From NCBI RefSeq assembly GCF_029674545.1, contig NZ_CP121354.1:6209001-6273000 (forward strand): a DNA stretch of 64,000 bases, in the 5' to 3' direction. The stretch comes from Mesorhizobium sp. WSM4904. Its GTDB lineage: Bacteria > Pseudomonadota > Alphaproteobacteria > Rhizobiales > Rhizobiaceae. A model generated the notes under the pieces. It was not told where the DNA came from. It searched no databases and saw only the letters and a list, made by a program, of their open reading frames with translations. The translations under genes were made by a program, and so were the position numbers. Every line of letters begins with the position of its first letter. Within the stretch, counting starts at the first letter, position 1. Positions 49,803 to 59,771 of this stretch are shown here, piece by piece.

Positions 49803-50708
49803 ATTGGTCTCACCGTCCGACAGATGCTCTATTTCGACGCGCTGGCGCAAACGCTGCATTTCGGCCACGCCGCGAAGCTCGCCGGCGTCAGCCAGCCGGC
49901 GCTCTCCGCCCAGATTTCGGAAATGGAGCAACGGCTGAACTGCCTCCTGTTCGAGCGCGGCGGCAGGACGGTGCGGATGACCGACGAAGCGATTGCCCTG
50001 CAGCCGCGCATCGAGCGCATACTCGCCGACATACGTGACGTCGAGACGACTGCCAGGCGTGGCCGTCCCGCCATGGAAGGCCGCTTCCGGCTGGGCATCA
50101 TCCCGACGGTTGCGCCCTATCTCCTGCCGCGGGTGCTGCCGGAATTGAAGAGGCACTTCCCCGCCCTGCAGCTCGAGCTACGCGAGGCGGTGACCGCATC
50201 GCTGGTCGAGGACAACGTCTCGGGTCGGCTCGACGCGTTCATCGCCGCGCTGCCGCTCGACTATCCCGGGCTCGCCACCGAGGAGCTTTTCCCCGACCGC
50301 TTCTTCCTCGCCGTGCCGGCGGGCGACCCCGCCTTCGCCTCGCCGCCGGTGCCGCCGGAAAGCCCGGCGCTGGAGCGACTGATGCTCTTGGAAGAAGGCC
50401 ACTGCCTGCGCGAGCAGGCTTTGGCCGTCTGCGGCAACGTGCGGCCGGTGGCGATGGCAAGCTATGGCGCCACCAGTCTCACTACACTCCTGCAGATGGT
50501 GGCGCACGGGCTGGGGGTGACGCTGGTGCCGGAAATGGCCGCAAGTGCCGCCGGCGTCATGCCGGACTTGAGGATCGTGCCGTTCCAGGAACCGATGCCG
50601 CAGCGCATGATCTGCCTCGCATGGCGGAAGAACAAGGTGCGCCAGGACGAATGCCTGGAGCTGGCGAAGATCATACGGGGCTTGGATGCAGCGGTGCTGG
50701 CGAGCTAA
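49800..50708 (+). CDS. oxyR: Hydrogen peroxide-sensing LysR-family regulator OxyR
   Basis: A 302-residue LysR regulator with an N-terminal helix-turn-helix (LHFGHAAKLAGVSQPALSAQ). The redox pair is visible: GHCLREQALAVC puts cysteines at residues 202 and 211, the same 9-residue spacing as Cys199-Cys208 of E. coli OxyR. This supports peroxide sensing by disulfide formation. Divergent from katG with a shared 152-base control region; activation of katG on oxidation is expected. Confidence 0.93.
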
Positions 50709-50755
50709 CGCCGGCGTCGCCAGCTTGTCCTCATCCCGGATCCGATCGGCAAGCT

Positions 50756-51859
50756 TCACGGCACAAATATCAGAAACACGTAGGTAAAAAACACCACGAT
50801 ATGAACCATTCCCGTCAGGAACGTCGTTCTTTCGGTGCTGAAGCTTACGTTGCATATGAGGAGCGCCAAGACCAAAAGGACCGCGTCAGCCGACGGAAGC
50901 CCCAAGGTCAAGCCTCTGCCCGTCAGCAGGCTGGCGGCCGCGACCGCCGGTATCGTCAGACCGATCGTGGCGCAAGCCGAACCCATCGCGACGTTCAAGC
51001 CGCGCTGCAGCTCATTGTTGAGCGAGGCGCGAACCGCCGAAATGGCCTCCGGCATCAAAACCAGCCCCGCGATCAACGCTCCCACGATACTGTCGGCCTG
51101 GGTCACCTGGTAGGCAACGAGCGTGTCCTCGACACCCGCGGCGACCTGCTCGGCGAGCATGACGATTCCGACCAGCCCGCTCAACAGCAGCAGGAGGCCG
51201 ACGGAAACGCTTTCGTGAGGGGCGGTTCGCGTCGAAACCTCGTGCGCCTGTTCCTGGACGAAGTCTTCCCGGTGCCGGACGGTCTGGGCGAACACGAAAC
51301 TTGCATAGAGCAGCACCGAAAGGACGCTTACAAAACCAAGCTGAGCTGCCGAAAACGTGCCGGGATCCGTCGTTTGAGTGTAGGTCGGCAGCACAAGCGT
51401 CATGACGGTCAGGGCAACCAGAACCGCCAGATACGCGCTGGTCCCCTGGCGAACGATTGCCTGCTTGCGATGACGCCAGCCGCCAAGCGTGAGGCACGTG
51501 CCGACAACGCCGGTGGAGGCGATCATCACCGTCGAGAAAACGGACTCGCGTGCCAGTGTCGGGTTGTTCGCTCCATGCAGCATCATGGACACGATGATCG
51601 ACACTTCGATCGCCGTCACGGCAAAGGTCAGCACCAATGTTCCGTACGGCTCCCCCACGCGCCGGGCCACTGCCTCGGCGTGGTCGAGCACCACGAAAAT
51701 GGTGGTGAACATGATCGCGCTCGAAAGCGCCCCAACGAGAATCCTGACGCTCAGCGAACCTTCGTCCACCGAAAAACCGCTGGCTCTGACCGCGACAGCC
51801 ATCACCAGGGCGATCAATGGCATCGCGTAGGAAGTCGCCGACCGTGCGGAACCAGTCAT
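50756..51859 (-). CDS. chaA: Calcium/proton (or cation/proton) antiporter of the ChaA/CaCA family
   Basis: A 367-residue membrane protein with eleven predicted helices and two inverted CaCA repeats. The alpha-repeat hallmarks are GEPYGTLVLTFAVTAIEV (near 68-85), with the ion-binding glutamates, and AGLVLMPEAISAVRASLNN in the second half. It expels calcium or sodium/potassium in exchange for protons. The gene converges with oxyR with a 47-base gap. Substrate is by family analogy. Confidence 0.88.
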   Translation of the reverse strand: MTGSARSATSYAMPLIALVMAVAVRASGFSVDEGSLSVRILVGALSSAIMFTTIFVVLDHAEAVARRVGEPYGTLVLTFAVTAIEVSIIVSMMLHGANNPTLARESVFSTVMIASTGVVGTCLTLGGWRHRKQAIVRQGTSAYLAVLVALTVMTLVLPTYTQTTDPGTFSAAQLGFVSVLSVLLYASFVFAQTVRHREDFVQEQAHEVSTRTAPHESVSVGLLLLLSGLVGIVMLAEQVAAGVEDTLVAYQVTQADSIVGALIAGLVLMPEAISAVRASLNNELQRGLNVAMGSACATIGLTIPAVAAASLLTGRGLTLGLPSADAVLLVLALLICNVSFSTERTTFLTGMVHIVVFFTYVFLIFVP

Positions 51860-51954
51860 TCAAGCCCCCCAAACGCCGTGCGTTTCCGCGAACTTAGCGG
51901 AAAAGCACGTCGGGAGCACCTCTCACGGGCATCTTTGCCTGCCAAGCGCAGCAT

Positions 51955-52470
51955 TCAAAACACGATCGAGGACTGGGCACCATTTTCGGCATCGAATGTC
52001 ACAATGGCCGTGCGAACCGCCCCACAGAATCTTTCCAGAAGTTCCGGCTCGCTCCCCAGTCGACGGCGCAACGACAAGGGCACTTCCAGCTGTGCTCCTT
52101 TCCCCGTCAATCCTCGGTTGACGATGTTCGAATCCTGGATACCTGGAAAGGGATGGTTGTCCTTTTTCGTCTGGAAATCGGCCTCCTGTAGACGCCAGGC
52201 TATCACCGAAACCAACGCAGCGTCTTTGCCTCCCAAGTAGACTGTCGAGGGGTCGTCCCGATCCTGACGACCGTGGATAGCGACGACAGTGGACTTCGTC
52301 CGCAACAGTTCCAGCGCGGACTCCTCGTCAAAGTTCCTGGACGTTATGTGCAGCTCTCGGTTGCTCTCCGGCATGAGCCCTTCAAAGCAATACATATCGA
52401 GATCGCGCCCTGCTATCGCCTCGGTGATCAAGGAGGTGCGGGGCTCGATCTTGCCGCCATGCGGGGCCAT
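51955..52470 (-). CDS. Poly-gamma-glutamate hydrolase-family protein with damaged start
   Basis: From the ATG at 52470, 171 residues match the zinc-dependent poly-gamma-glutamate hydrolase family (PghP/DUF867): MAPHGGKIEP with metal ligands His and Glu at the very start, ELHITSRNFDEE, VVAIHGRQ with the third ligand, TVYLGGKD and DSNIVNRG. In the same frame family-like sequence continues upstream for about 30 more residues (NFAALKAAKIENIDYRIVV is recognisable), to a stop at 52588-52590 shared with the preceding synthetase gene, with no good start codon. An ATG at about 52575 is in another frame, so a one-base loss near 52564-52569 is likely. Confidence 0.7.
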   Translation of the reverse strand: MAPHGGKIEPRTSLITEAIAGRDLDMYCFEGLMPESNRELHITSRNFDEESALELLRTKSTVVAIHGRQDRDDPSTVYLGGKDAALVSVIAWRLQEADFQTKKDNHPFPGIQDSNIVNRGLTGKGAQLEVPLSLRRRLGSEPELLERFCGAVRTAIVTFDAENGAQSSIVF

Positions 52471-52587
52471 GACGATCGCACTGCCGGTTCGGCCTCCGCG
52501 CCGGACGACTATGCGATAATCTATGTTTTCGATTTTGGCGGCTTTCAGCGCCGCGAAATTGGAAACTCGTTGTCCATAGATGCCGTT

Positions 52588-54348
52588 TCACGCCGTCTTC
52601 TGCGCCACCAACCCCAGTTCCTCGACCATCGCCTCGCGCATCAGGAATTTTTGCGGCTTGCCGGTCACCGTCATCGGCAGTTCGGTGCGGAAGCGGATGT
52701 AGCGCGGCACCTTGTAGTGCGCGATCTGGCCGGCGCAGAAGGCCTTGATTTCCTGCTCGGTAGCGATCTGACCGGGCTTCAGCACGATCCAGGCGCAGAG
52801 TTCCTCGCCATACTTGTCGTCGGGGATGCCGAAGACCTGCACTTCCTTGATCTTGGGATGACGATAGAGGAATTCCTCGACCTCGCGCGGATAGACGTTC
52901 TCGCCGCCGCGGATGACCATGTCCTTCACCCGGCCGACGATGTTGCAATAGCCTTCCGCGTCTATTGTTGCGAGGTCGCCGGTGTGCATCCAGCCGTCGG
53001 CGTCGACCGCTTCGCGTGTCTTCTCGGCGTCGTCCCAATAGCCCTTCATCACAGAATAGCCGCGCGTGCAGAGCTCGCCAGGCGCGCCGGCCGCGACGGT
53101 CGCGCCGTCGGCGCCGACCGCCTTGACCTCGACATGCGGATGGATGCGGCCGACGGTGGAGACGCGCTTGTCCAACGGGTCGTCGACGCTGCTCTGGAAG
53201 GAGACCGGGCTGGTCTCGGTCATGCCATAGGCGATGGTCACTTGGCTCATATGCATCAGCGACACGACCTTCTTCATCACCTCGATCGGGCATGGCGAGC
53301 CGGCCATGATGCCGGTGCGCAGGCTGGAGAGGTCGAAGGTCGGGAAATCGGCGTGATCGAGCATGGCGACGAACATGGTCGGCACGCCATAGACGCCTGT
53401 GCAGCGCTCCTGCGCGATCGCCTTGAGCGTCGCGCCGGCGTCAAAACCTTCGCCTGGGAAGACCATGGTCGCGCCCTTGGTGACGCAGCCCATCGTGCCC
53501 ATCGACATGCCGAAGCAATGATAGAGCGGCACCGGGATGCACAGCCGGTCGTCGACGGTGAGCCTGATGGCCGAAGTGACGAAATTGCCGTTGTTGACGA
53601 TATTCAAGTGGGTGAGCGTCGCGCCCTTCGGCGCGCCCGTCGTACCTGACGTGAACTGGATGTTGATGGCGTCGCCGGGCTTCAGGCTTTCGGAAATGCG
53701 ATCGAGGCTGTCATGCTCGTCGCGGCCGGCCATGGCGAGCACATCGCCGAAATTGAACATGCCGGGCGAATTGTCGTCGCCCATGCGAATGACGATCTTC
53801 AGCGACGGCAGCTTTCTTGCCTTGAGCTTGCCCGGCTCGGCAGTGGCGATCTCCGGCGCCAGCGTCTCGATCATGCCGAGATAGTCGGAGGTCTTGAAGC
53901 TGACGGCGGTGACCAGCGCCTTACAAGCGACCTTGTTGAGGGCATATTCCAGCTCGGTCAGCCGGTAGGCCGGATTGATATTGACCAGGATCAGGCCGAT
54001 GCGCGCGGTGGCGAACTGCGTTACCAGCCATTCCCAGCGGTTGGGCGACCAGATGCCGACGCGATCGCCCTTCTCCAACCCGAGCGCCAGAAAGCCGGCG
54101 GCTAAAGCATCGACCGTGTCCGAAAGCTCGCTCCAGGTGAAGCGCTTGTCCTGGCCGACGAAGACGGCGGCGTCGAGCGTGGCGTATCTGCTCACCGTAT
54201 CGGAAAACAGTTCCGGAATGGTCTTGTCGAGCAAGGGCACCGAGCGATCGCCCGAAACATGCGCCCTGCCGTCCAGCGGAGCGATGAAGGTGCCTCCGCG
54301 CCCCCGCAGATTGCTGGCGCTCTTGAGCTCGTCGAGATTGATCGCCAT
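52588..54348 (-). CDS. Fatty-acid/acyl-CoA synthetase (AMP-forming)
   Basis: A 586-residue adenylate-forming ligase. The phosphate loop [16 protein letters not shown] is near residue 230, YGMTETSPV near 370, the hinge [11 protein letters not shown] near 455 and [16 protein letters not shown] after it, and the catalytic lysine is in TVTGKPQKF near the C-terminus. It converts a medium or long acid to acyl-CoA with ATP. The size and N-terminal layout fit the AcsA/FadD-like group often annotated as AMP-binding protein. It is followed immediately on the same strand by the poly-gamma-glutamate hydrolase gene. Confidence 0.92.
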   Translation of the reverse strand: MAINLDELKSASNLRGRGGTFIAPLDGRAHVSGDRSVPLLDKTIPELFSDTVSRYATLDAAVFVGQDKRFTWSELSDTVDALAAGFLALGLEKGDRVGIWSPNRWEWLVTQFATARIGLILVNINPAYRLTELEYALNKVACKALVTAVSFKTSDYLGMIETLAPEIATAEPGKLKARKLPSLKIVIRMGDDNSPGMFNFGDVLAMAGRDEHDSLDRISESLKPGDAINIQFTSGTTGAPKGATLTHLNIVNNGNFVTSAIRLTVDDRLCIPVPLYHCFGMSMGTMGCVTKGATMVFPGEGFDAGATLKAIAQERCTGVYGVPTMFVAMLDHADFPTFDLSSLRTGIMAGSPCPIEVMKKVVSLMHMSQVTIAYGMTETSPVSFQSSVDDPLDKRVSTVGRIHPHVEVKAVGADGATVAAGAPGELCTRGYSVMKGYWDDAEKTREAVDADGWMHTGDLATIDAEGYCNIVGRVKDMVIRGGENVYPREVEEFLYRHPKIKEVQVFGIPDDKYGEELCAWIVLKPGQIATEQEIKAFCAGQIAHYKVPRYIRFRTELPMTVTGKPQKFLMREAMVEELGLVAQKTA

Positions 54349-54404
54349 CGCCGTCTCCTCCCGGGATGCGTGAGCCTATCAGCCGATGGCGGCGGTGGAA
54401 ATCC

Positions 54405-54590
54405 GCCAAAGGTCCCCCTCCTCCTCGAGGGGAGGGCAATCGCATAAGGCGCTCCCCCTCACCCAGCCTCCGCTTCGCTCGGCTGACCTCTCCCCGAGGG
54501 GAGAGGAGATTGCCGGCGTCAGCGCCAGTCTCTTCTCCCCACGGGGAGAAGGTGGCCGCGAAGCGGCCGGATGAGGGGGCAGCGCCGGAC
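54405..54590. repeat. RIME-like mosaic repeat A
   Basis: Contains several short dyads, ctctccccgaggggagag and ttctccccacggggagaa, and GGCCGCgaaGCGGCC, with the phrase ccggatgaggggg at its end. It fills the gap between the acyl-CoA synthetase and hisG, four bases before the hisG stop. Confidence 0.75.
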
Positions 54591-54593
54591 GAT

Positions 54594-55292
54594 TTAATTG
54601 CCTACAGCCGACATTTTCGCCGCGATATCGCGCAAGAGCGCCTCATCTGCCGCATCACGGGCCTTCTTCGAAGCAACAAGACAGGCCTGCGAGTTCAGGA
54701 TCACGCCATCGCCCAGCACCTTGAGGTGGTTGGCGCGCAAGGTCGAGCCGGTGGTGGTGATGTCGACGATGACATCGGCCAGACCCGCCGCCGGCGCGCC
54801 TTCCGTCGCGCCGAGGCTTTCGACGATGCGGTAGACCTGGATGCCGTGCTTAAGCGAAAAGAACTGCTGTGTCAGCCGCCAGTATTTGGTGGCAATCCTG
54901 AGGCGTCGGCCATGGCGCTGGCGGAAATCGGCGGCAACGTCGTCGAGGTCGGTCATGGTCTCGACATCGAGCCAGATGTCCGGCACCGCCACAACGACAT
55001 CGGCATGGCCGAAGCCGAGGCGGGCGACGATCTCGGCGCGCGCTTCCCAATCGGCGAGGTTCTCGCGCAAAAGGTCCTCGCCGGTGATGCCGAGATCGAC
55101 CGTGCCCTGACCGATCTCGCCGGCGATTTCGGACGCCGACAGGAAGGCCACCTCGACATTATCGAGGCCATCGATGCGGGCGCGGTATTTGCGATCGTCT
55201 TGCGGCAAGGTCACCGCCAGACCGGCCTTGGCTAGGACTTCCAGCGACTGTTCCTTGAGACGGCCTTTCGACGGGATCGCCAGCGTGATCAT
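54594..55292 (-). CDS. hisG: ATP phosphoribosyltransferase catalytic subunit, short form
   Basis: A 232-residue HisG of the short type, which lacks the C-terminal regulatory domain and needs HisZ. It performs the first step of histidine synthesis (ATP plus PRPP). Motifs include [11 protein letters not shown] at the start, [10 protein letters not shown] near residue 75 and the PRPP loop [17 protein letters not shown] in variant form near residue 170. The ATG at 55292 overlaps the hisZ stop by four bases, so the two subunits are translated together. Confidence 0.95.
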   Translation of the reverse strand: MITLAIPSKGRLKEQSLEVLAKAGLAVTLPQDDRKYRARIDGLDNVEVAFLSASEIAGEIGQGTVDLGITGEDLLRENLADWEARAEIVARLGFGHADVVVAVPDIWLDVETMTDLDDVAADFRQRHGRRLRIATKYWRLTQQFFSLKHGIQVYRIVESLGATEGAPAAGLADVIVDITTTGSTLRANHLKVLGDGVILNSQACLVASKKARDAADEALLRDIAAKMSAVGN

Positions 55293-56410
55293 TTGGCGCT
55301 CTCCCGCAAGGCCTCGATGCGGTCGAGCCACACCGAGAAGCCGACGCCGGGGATCGGCTTCTTCGCGCCGAGCAGCGTCAGCAGCCTGTCGTAGCGGCCG
55401 CCGCCGACCAGCGGGCGATCGGCATCAGCTGCGGCGATCTCGAAAACGAGCCCGGTGTAGTAATCGAGCGGACGGCCGAAGGCGGCGTCGTAGCGGATTG
55501 CCGCCATCGGCAGGCCATGCGCCTCGATCGCCTCGGCGCGGGCGGCGAAATTCTCCAGCGCCGCGCCCAGCGACAGGCCGGCATCGTCCGCGAATTTTTC
55601 CAGCGCCTTCGTGGCGCCGCTCAGCGCGACATCGATCTCGAGAAAGCCCTTCAGCGCCGAGAAGGCCTCGTCTGAGAGCCGCACGCTGCGCAGCTGCGCC
55701 TTCTCGATCAGCCGCCGCGCTATGTCGGCGGGCGCGCGGCCGGACGAAGCGGACAGGCCGGCCTTCTCCATGCCGGCGGCGATATGCTCGGCAAGCCCGT
55801 CCGCATCGCCGTCGAGCACCAGCAAGGCGATGGAGCCGGAGAGCTGGCTGTTGCGCGGCGGATTGGCGAGATCGGCGAGCGCCGCTTCCAGCATCGGCGC
55901 CGAGCCGAAGGCGCGCGCCAGCCGCATGCGCCAGCCGCGCGGCAGGCCGAGCGCTGCCAGCACGGCCTCGAAGACCGTCTGGTCGCCGAGCGTGACGGCG
56001 AGTTGCTGGCCGGGCAGCACCAGCGAGAGCAGCGCATGCGCGTCGGCCAGCGAGCGGGCGTCGGCCGCGGCCGTGTCGCGGTCGCCGAGATCCTCGATGC
56101 CGGCCTGGAAGAACTCGTTGTCGCCCTCGCGGCGCTGGCGGAACACCTCGCCGAGATAGGAATAACGGCGCGGCGTGCCGGCCTGGCTGGCGATGTGGTC
56201 GAGGCAGACGGGGATGGTGAATTCTGGCCTGAGACAGAGCGTCTTGCCGGTCTCGCTCTCGGTGAGGAAGATGCGGCGGCGCAGGTCCTCGCCCGCCATG
56301 TCGAGGAACGGATCGGCCGGCTGCAGCACGGCGACTTCGACGGCGTGCGTGTCGCGCTCTGCGAAGAGTTTTGTGATGTCGGCGGCGATGGCGGGGTAGC
56401 GGGAGGTCAT
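55289..56410 (-). CDS. hisZ: ATP phosphoribosyltransferase regulatory subunit
   Basis: A 373-residue HisRS-like paralogue. It keeps class II synthetase segments such as [14 protein letters not shown] and [15 protein letters not shown], and a late [10 protein letters not shown], but lacks the C-terminal anticodon-binding domain, as expected of HisZ. It forms the HisGZ hetero-octamer and gives feedback inhibition by histidine. It lies between hisS and hisG; the repeat at 56413-56580 separates it from hisS. Confidence 0.93.
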   Translation of the reverse strand: MTSRYPAIAADITKLFAERDTHAVEVAVLQPADPFLDMAGEDLRRRIFLTESETGKTLCLRPEFTIPVCLDHIASQAGTPRRYSYLGEVFRQRREGDNEFFQAGIEDLGDRDTAAADARSLADAHALLSLVLPGQQLAVTLGDQTVFEAVLAALGLPRGWRMRLARAFGSAPMLEAALADLANPPRNSQLSGSIALLVLDGDADGLAEHIAAGMEKAGLSASSGRAPADIARRLIEKAQLRSVRLSDEAFSALKGFLEIDVALSGATKALEKFADDAGLSLGAALENFAARAEAIEAHGLPMAAIRYDAAFGRPLDYYTGLVFEIAAADADRPLVGGGRYDRLLTLLGAKKPIPGVGFSVWLDRIEALRESAK

Positions 56411-56412
56411 AA

Positions 56413-56580
56413 AGCGCCATCTCCCCTTCTCCCCTTGTGGGAGAAGGTGGATCGGCGCGCAGCGCCGAGACGGATGAGGGGTGTTGGACGGAATGAGACG
56501 CCGGCGTTCCCTGGAACACCCCTCATCCGACCGAGCTTCGCTCGGCCACCTTCCCCCACAAGGGGGGAAGGGAAGGTCGG
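56413..56580. repeat. RIME-like mosaic repeat B
   Basis: Two facing blocks: one with CTTCTCCCcttgtGGGAGAAG and cggatgaggggtgtt, and the inverted aacacccctcatccg block with ccttcccccacaagggggg. It sits exactly between the hisS stop and the hisZ start, so it is probably transcribed as part of the operon. Confidence 0.8.
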
Positions 56581-56584
56581 CGCC

Positions 56585-58090
56585 CTACTTCCCACGTGCC
56601 CGCTCCTCGGCCTGCGCCGCCAGGATCTTCCTTACCTCGGCGACCAGCTCGCCCTCCGCCACAGTCACCTGGGCGGGCCGCGCGGCGCGCCATTCGGCGT
56701 TGTCGGTGATCTCGGCCGACAGGCGCGCGCCTTCGATCAGGTCCTTGATCTGCACCTCGCCCTTGGCGCGCTCGTCGCCGCCTTGGATGACGGCGATCGG
56801 GCTGCCGCGGCGGTCGGCATATTTCAACTGCGCCTTCATGCCGGCGCCGCCGAGATACATTTCGGAGCGGATGCCGGCGGCGCGCAGGTCGGCGACCATC
56901 TTCTGGTAACGGCCGAGGCTTTCAATGTCCTTGTCCATGACCAGCACGACTACCGGGGCGACGACATCGGAGGTGTCGAGCTTGCCGAGGTTCTTCAGCG
57001 CCGTCATCAGCCGGGAGACCCCGATCGAGAAGCCGGTCGCCGGCACCGGCTCGCCGCGGAAGCGTGAGACCAGCCCGTCATAACGGCCGCCGCCGCCGAC
57101 CGAACCGAAACGCACGATCTGGCCGTCCTCATTGGGGATCTCGGCCAGAAGCTCGGCTTCGAAAACGGGGCCGGTGTAATATTCGAGACCGCGCACGACG
57201 GAGGGAGCGATGAAAACACGATCTCCATATCCTGCCGCATTGATCATCGACGCAATTTGATCAAGCTCGACAAAGCCTTGTTCAGCGATTTCAGAATCGC
57301 CCACCAGTTTCTCAATGGCTTGGAGAGTTGCTGAAGCGCCATCGCCTTGGGCAGCCATCAGTTTTAGGATTGAACTCGCCTGGCCCTCATTCAGGCCGGC
57401 ACCTTTGGTAAAATCGCCGCTTTCATCGAGCCGCCCACCTTGAAGTAGCAAGCTCACACCGGCCAGGCCGATTTTGTCCAGCTTGTCGATAGCGCGCAGT
57501 ACCGTCAGCCGCCGGCCGGCATTCTGGTCGCCGCCGAGGCCGATCGCTTCCAGCACGCCATCAAGCACTTTGCGGTTGTTGACGCGAATGGCATAATCGC
57601 CACGCTTGATGCCGAGCGCTTCCATGACATCGGCCATCATCATCGCCATCTCGGCGTCAGCGGCCACGCTCGCCGTGCCGATGGTGTCGGCGTCGAACTG
57701 CATGAATTGGCGGAAGCGGCCGGGACCGGGCTTTTCGTTGCGGAACACCCAGCCGGAGCGGTAGCTGCGATAGGGTTTCGGCAGGCGGTCGTAATTCTCG
57801 GCGACGAAGCGCGCCGTCGGCGCGGTGAGATCATAGCGCAGCGACAGCCACTGGTCGTCGTCGTCCTGGAAGGAGAAGACGCCTTCGTTCGGCCGGTCCT
57901 GGTCGGGCAGGAATTTGCCCAGCGCATCGGTGTATTCGATCATCGGCTGGTCGACCGGCTCGAAACCATAAAGCTCATAGACCGAGCGGATGGTCGCCAT
58001 CATCTTCTCGACGGCGCGGATGTCTTCGGCGCCGCGGTCGGCAAAACCGCGCGGCAGCCGCGCTTTCGTCTTTTCCGGTTTGTCGGCCAT
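56585..58090 (-). CDS. hisS: Histidyl-tRNA synthetase
   Basis: A 501-residue class II synthetase, at the long end for the family. Motif 2 is in [18 protein letters not shown] near residue 100, the histidine A-box region [15 protein letters not shown] near 285, and motif 3 [16 protein letters not shown] near 320; the C-terminal anticodon domain follows. It charges tRNA-His. A low-GC patch at about 57230-57480 relative to its surroundings covers an insertion-like helical domain (residues 200-290). It is the first gene of hisS-hisZ-hisG, common in Rhizobiales. Confidence 0.95.
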   Translation of the reverse strand: MADKPEKTKARLPRGFADRGAEDIRAVEKMMATIRSVYELYGFEPVDQPMIEYTDALGKFLPDQDRPNEGVFSFQDDDDQWLSLRYDLTAPTARFVAENYDRLPKPYRSYRSGWVFRNEKPGPGRFRQFMQFDADTIGTASVAADAEMAMMMADVMEALGIKRGDYAIRVNNRKVLDGVLEAIGLGGDQNAGRRLTVLRAIDKLDKIGLAGVSLLLQGGRLDESGDFTKGAGLNEGQASSILKLMAAQGDGASATLQAIEKLVGDSEIAEQGFVELDQIASMINAAGYGDRVFIAPSVVRGLEYYTGPVFEAELLAEIPNEDGQIVRFGSVGGGGRYDGLVSRFRGEPVPATGFSIGVSRLMTALKNLGKLDTSDVVAPVVVLVMDKDIESLGRYQKMVADLRAAGIRSEMYLGGAGMKAQLKYADRRGSPIAVIQGGDERAKGEVQIKDLIEGARLSAEITDNAEWRAARPAQVTVAEGELVAEVRKILAAQAEERARGK

Positions 58091-58209
58091 AGGTTGGTCT
58101 TTTCGCTAAGTAAACGCTGACTTATCTGGAGCGGGCGTGTCCTAACCCATGCCAAGTGGTGCGGCAAGCGTTTGCAGACCCACAGGAATAGTTCGATAGT
58201 TTGCAGGCG

Positions 58210-58393
58210 CCGCGCCGCCCCTCATCCGCCTGCCGGCACCTTCTCCCCGTATAGTGACGGGGAGAAGGAGGAGCTTCGGCGCCGGCGCGACAGCTCCAGC
58301 GTTGGTGATTAGCGAAAACCGCGGCGGCAGCGTCCTTCTCCCCGTCACTATACGGGGAGAAGTGCCCGGCAGGGCGATGAGGGGCGGCGCCGA
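58210..58393. repeat. RIME-like mosaic repeat C, two perfect 28-base arms
   Basis: A 28-base block at 58240-58267 (beginning CTTCTCCCCGTATAGTGACG) is repeated exactly inverted at 58335-58362. Each arm is itself a dyad. Flanks gccgcccctcat and atgaggggcggc are also inverted. The middle holds gttggtgattagcgaaaa, shared with repeat E. Confidence 0.9.
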
Positions 58394-58554
58394 CTAACAA
58401 AGAAATAAACTTCAATATCCCACCCTTACAGGGTTGAGGGCCTTTAAGAACTTCGAAACAATCAGCGCAAAAACGAAACAATTCCGCCATCGGCGCGGCA
58501 TGCTGCCGACACAATCGAAGACGATAAAACGCGCCGAAACAAGGGTTTCGGGCC

Positions 58555-58791
58555 ATGACCACGGCTGAACACATTATCGCGGGCGACGCGCCCACCACCA
58601 GGCTGAGGCCGGCTGCAGGCACGCCCAAGCCGGCGCAGCAGCCGGCCGGGCCGTTCGAGGTCGCGGCGGAAGCGCAAAAGCCGACGGTGCGCGACGCGCT
58701 GGTGACCGGACTGCTGGTGATCTACCCAGCCCTCGCAGCGGTCGCGGCCATCATTGCCGGCCTGTTCTTGGCGGGCGCGAACGGCGCCTGA
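58555..58791 (+). CDS. Hypothetical small membrane-anchored protein
   Basis: A 78-residue protein: a proline- and alanine-rich hydrophilic start of about 45 residues, then one C-terminal membrane helix (LVTGLLVIYPALAAVAAIIA). I do not recognise a family. There is a weak AGGG before the ATG. It is flanked by mosaic repeats on both sides and has no operon partner. The 160 bases before it hold nothing clear. Confidence 0.5.
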   Translation: MTTAEHIIAGDAPTTRLRPAAGTPKPAQQPAGPFEVAAEAQKPTVRDALVTGLLVIYPALAAVAAIIAGLFLAGANGA

Positions 58792-58795
58792 GCTT

Positions 58796-58913
58796 TCCCC
58801 ACCCTCCCCCTTGTGGGAAGGTCGACGCGCAGCGTCGGGGTTGGGGTCGCTAAGACGTCCTTTTACCCCCACCCGCGCCTTCGGCGCGACCTCCCCACAA
58901 GAGGGAGGTAGAG
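58796..58913. repeat. RIME-like mosaic repeat D
   Basis: Begins with ccctcccccttgtgggaagg, contains gcgccttcggcgc, and ends with the inverted cctccccacaagagggagg. It is between the small membrane protein gene and the tag gene, ending six bases from the tag stop. Confidence 0.75.
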
Positions 58914-58919
58914 GTGACG

Positions 58920-59558
58920 CTACTTCGGCCTTTTAAACCGCTTCCTTTCCTTCTCCACCTCTGCCCGGCACACACAGCCTTCGAGATGGTCGTTGACCAG
59001 CCCCATCGCCTGCATGAAGGCGTAGACCGTGGTCGGGCCGACAAAGCTCCAGCCGCGCTTCTTCAGCTCTTTCGAGATCCTGACCGAAACCGCCGTCGTC
59101 GGATTGGCGCGCAGATGCGCAAGGTCGATGACCGACGGCCGCTCGTCGGGGCCTGGCTCGAACTTCCAGAACCAGGCGGCCAGCGAGCCGGCCTCGTCGG
59201 CAAGCTCACGGGCACGCTTGGCGTTGTTGATGGTCGAGACGATCTTGCCGCGATGGCGGATGATGCCGGCATTGCCGAGCAGGCGTTCGACGTCCTGGTC
59301 GGTGAAGCGCGCCACCTTGTCGAAGTCGAAATTGGCGAAAGCCTCGCGGAAATTCTCGCGCTTGCGCAGGATGGTGAGCCATGACAGACCCGACTGGAAG
59401 CCTTCCAGACAGATCTTCTCGAACAGGCGGCGATCGTCCGCCACCGGCCGGCCCCACTCATGATCGTGATAGTGCAGGTAATCCGGCAGATTGCCATGCC
59501 AGAAGCAGCGCGCGATACCGTCGGGGCCGTCGAGCAGGCCGGCATTTTCTTGTCCCAT
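58920..59558 (-). CDS. tag: DNA-3-methyladenine glycosylase I
   Basis: A 212-residue HhH-fold glycosylase removing 3-methyladenine from alkylated DNA. The zinc site of Tag is visible: a cysteine in ARCFWHG, a histidine in HDHEWGRP, and NDHLEGCVCR near the end. Also typical are LEGFQSGLSWLTILRKRENF and the PTT/FVGPTTVYAFMQA helix. The start at 59558 is chosen by homology; upstream in-frame codons to 59588 are possible but lack a ribosome site. Confidence 0.93.
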   Translation of the reverse strand: MGQENAGLLDGPDGIARCFWHGNLPDYLHYHDHEWGRPVADDRRLFEKICLEGFQSGLSWLTILRKRENFREAFANFDFDKVARFTDQDVERLLGNAGIIRHRGKIVSTINNAKRARELADEAGSLAAWFWKFEPGPDERPSVIDLAHLRANPTTAVSVRISKELKKRGWSFVGPTTVYAFMQAMGLVNDHLEGCVCRAEVEKERKRFKRPK

Positions 59559-59771
59559 CGCCACAAATCCGTTCGTTAATGCGCACAAGCGCCCATTTTA
59601 CCGTGGCTTTACCAGATTCCTGAACCGGCCGGTAACCACACCAAAAAGTTTACTGACAAGTCGGCATTTTACGCATTCCGATTCATGTTTTGCTTGCCGC
59701 TCCGCGCCAAGGATCGCCACGCCGAGGGCCTGCCCGCCTTCGGACGAGTTCGACGATCAAGGTGCGTTCCG

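Noticed and set aside
58210..58393. CRISPR-like or transposon-like reading of the repeats near hisS
   Set aside because: The units are inverted, not direct with unique spacers, and have no cas or transposase gene beside them; they fit intergenic mosaic elements better.
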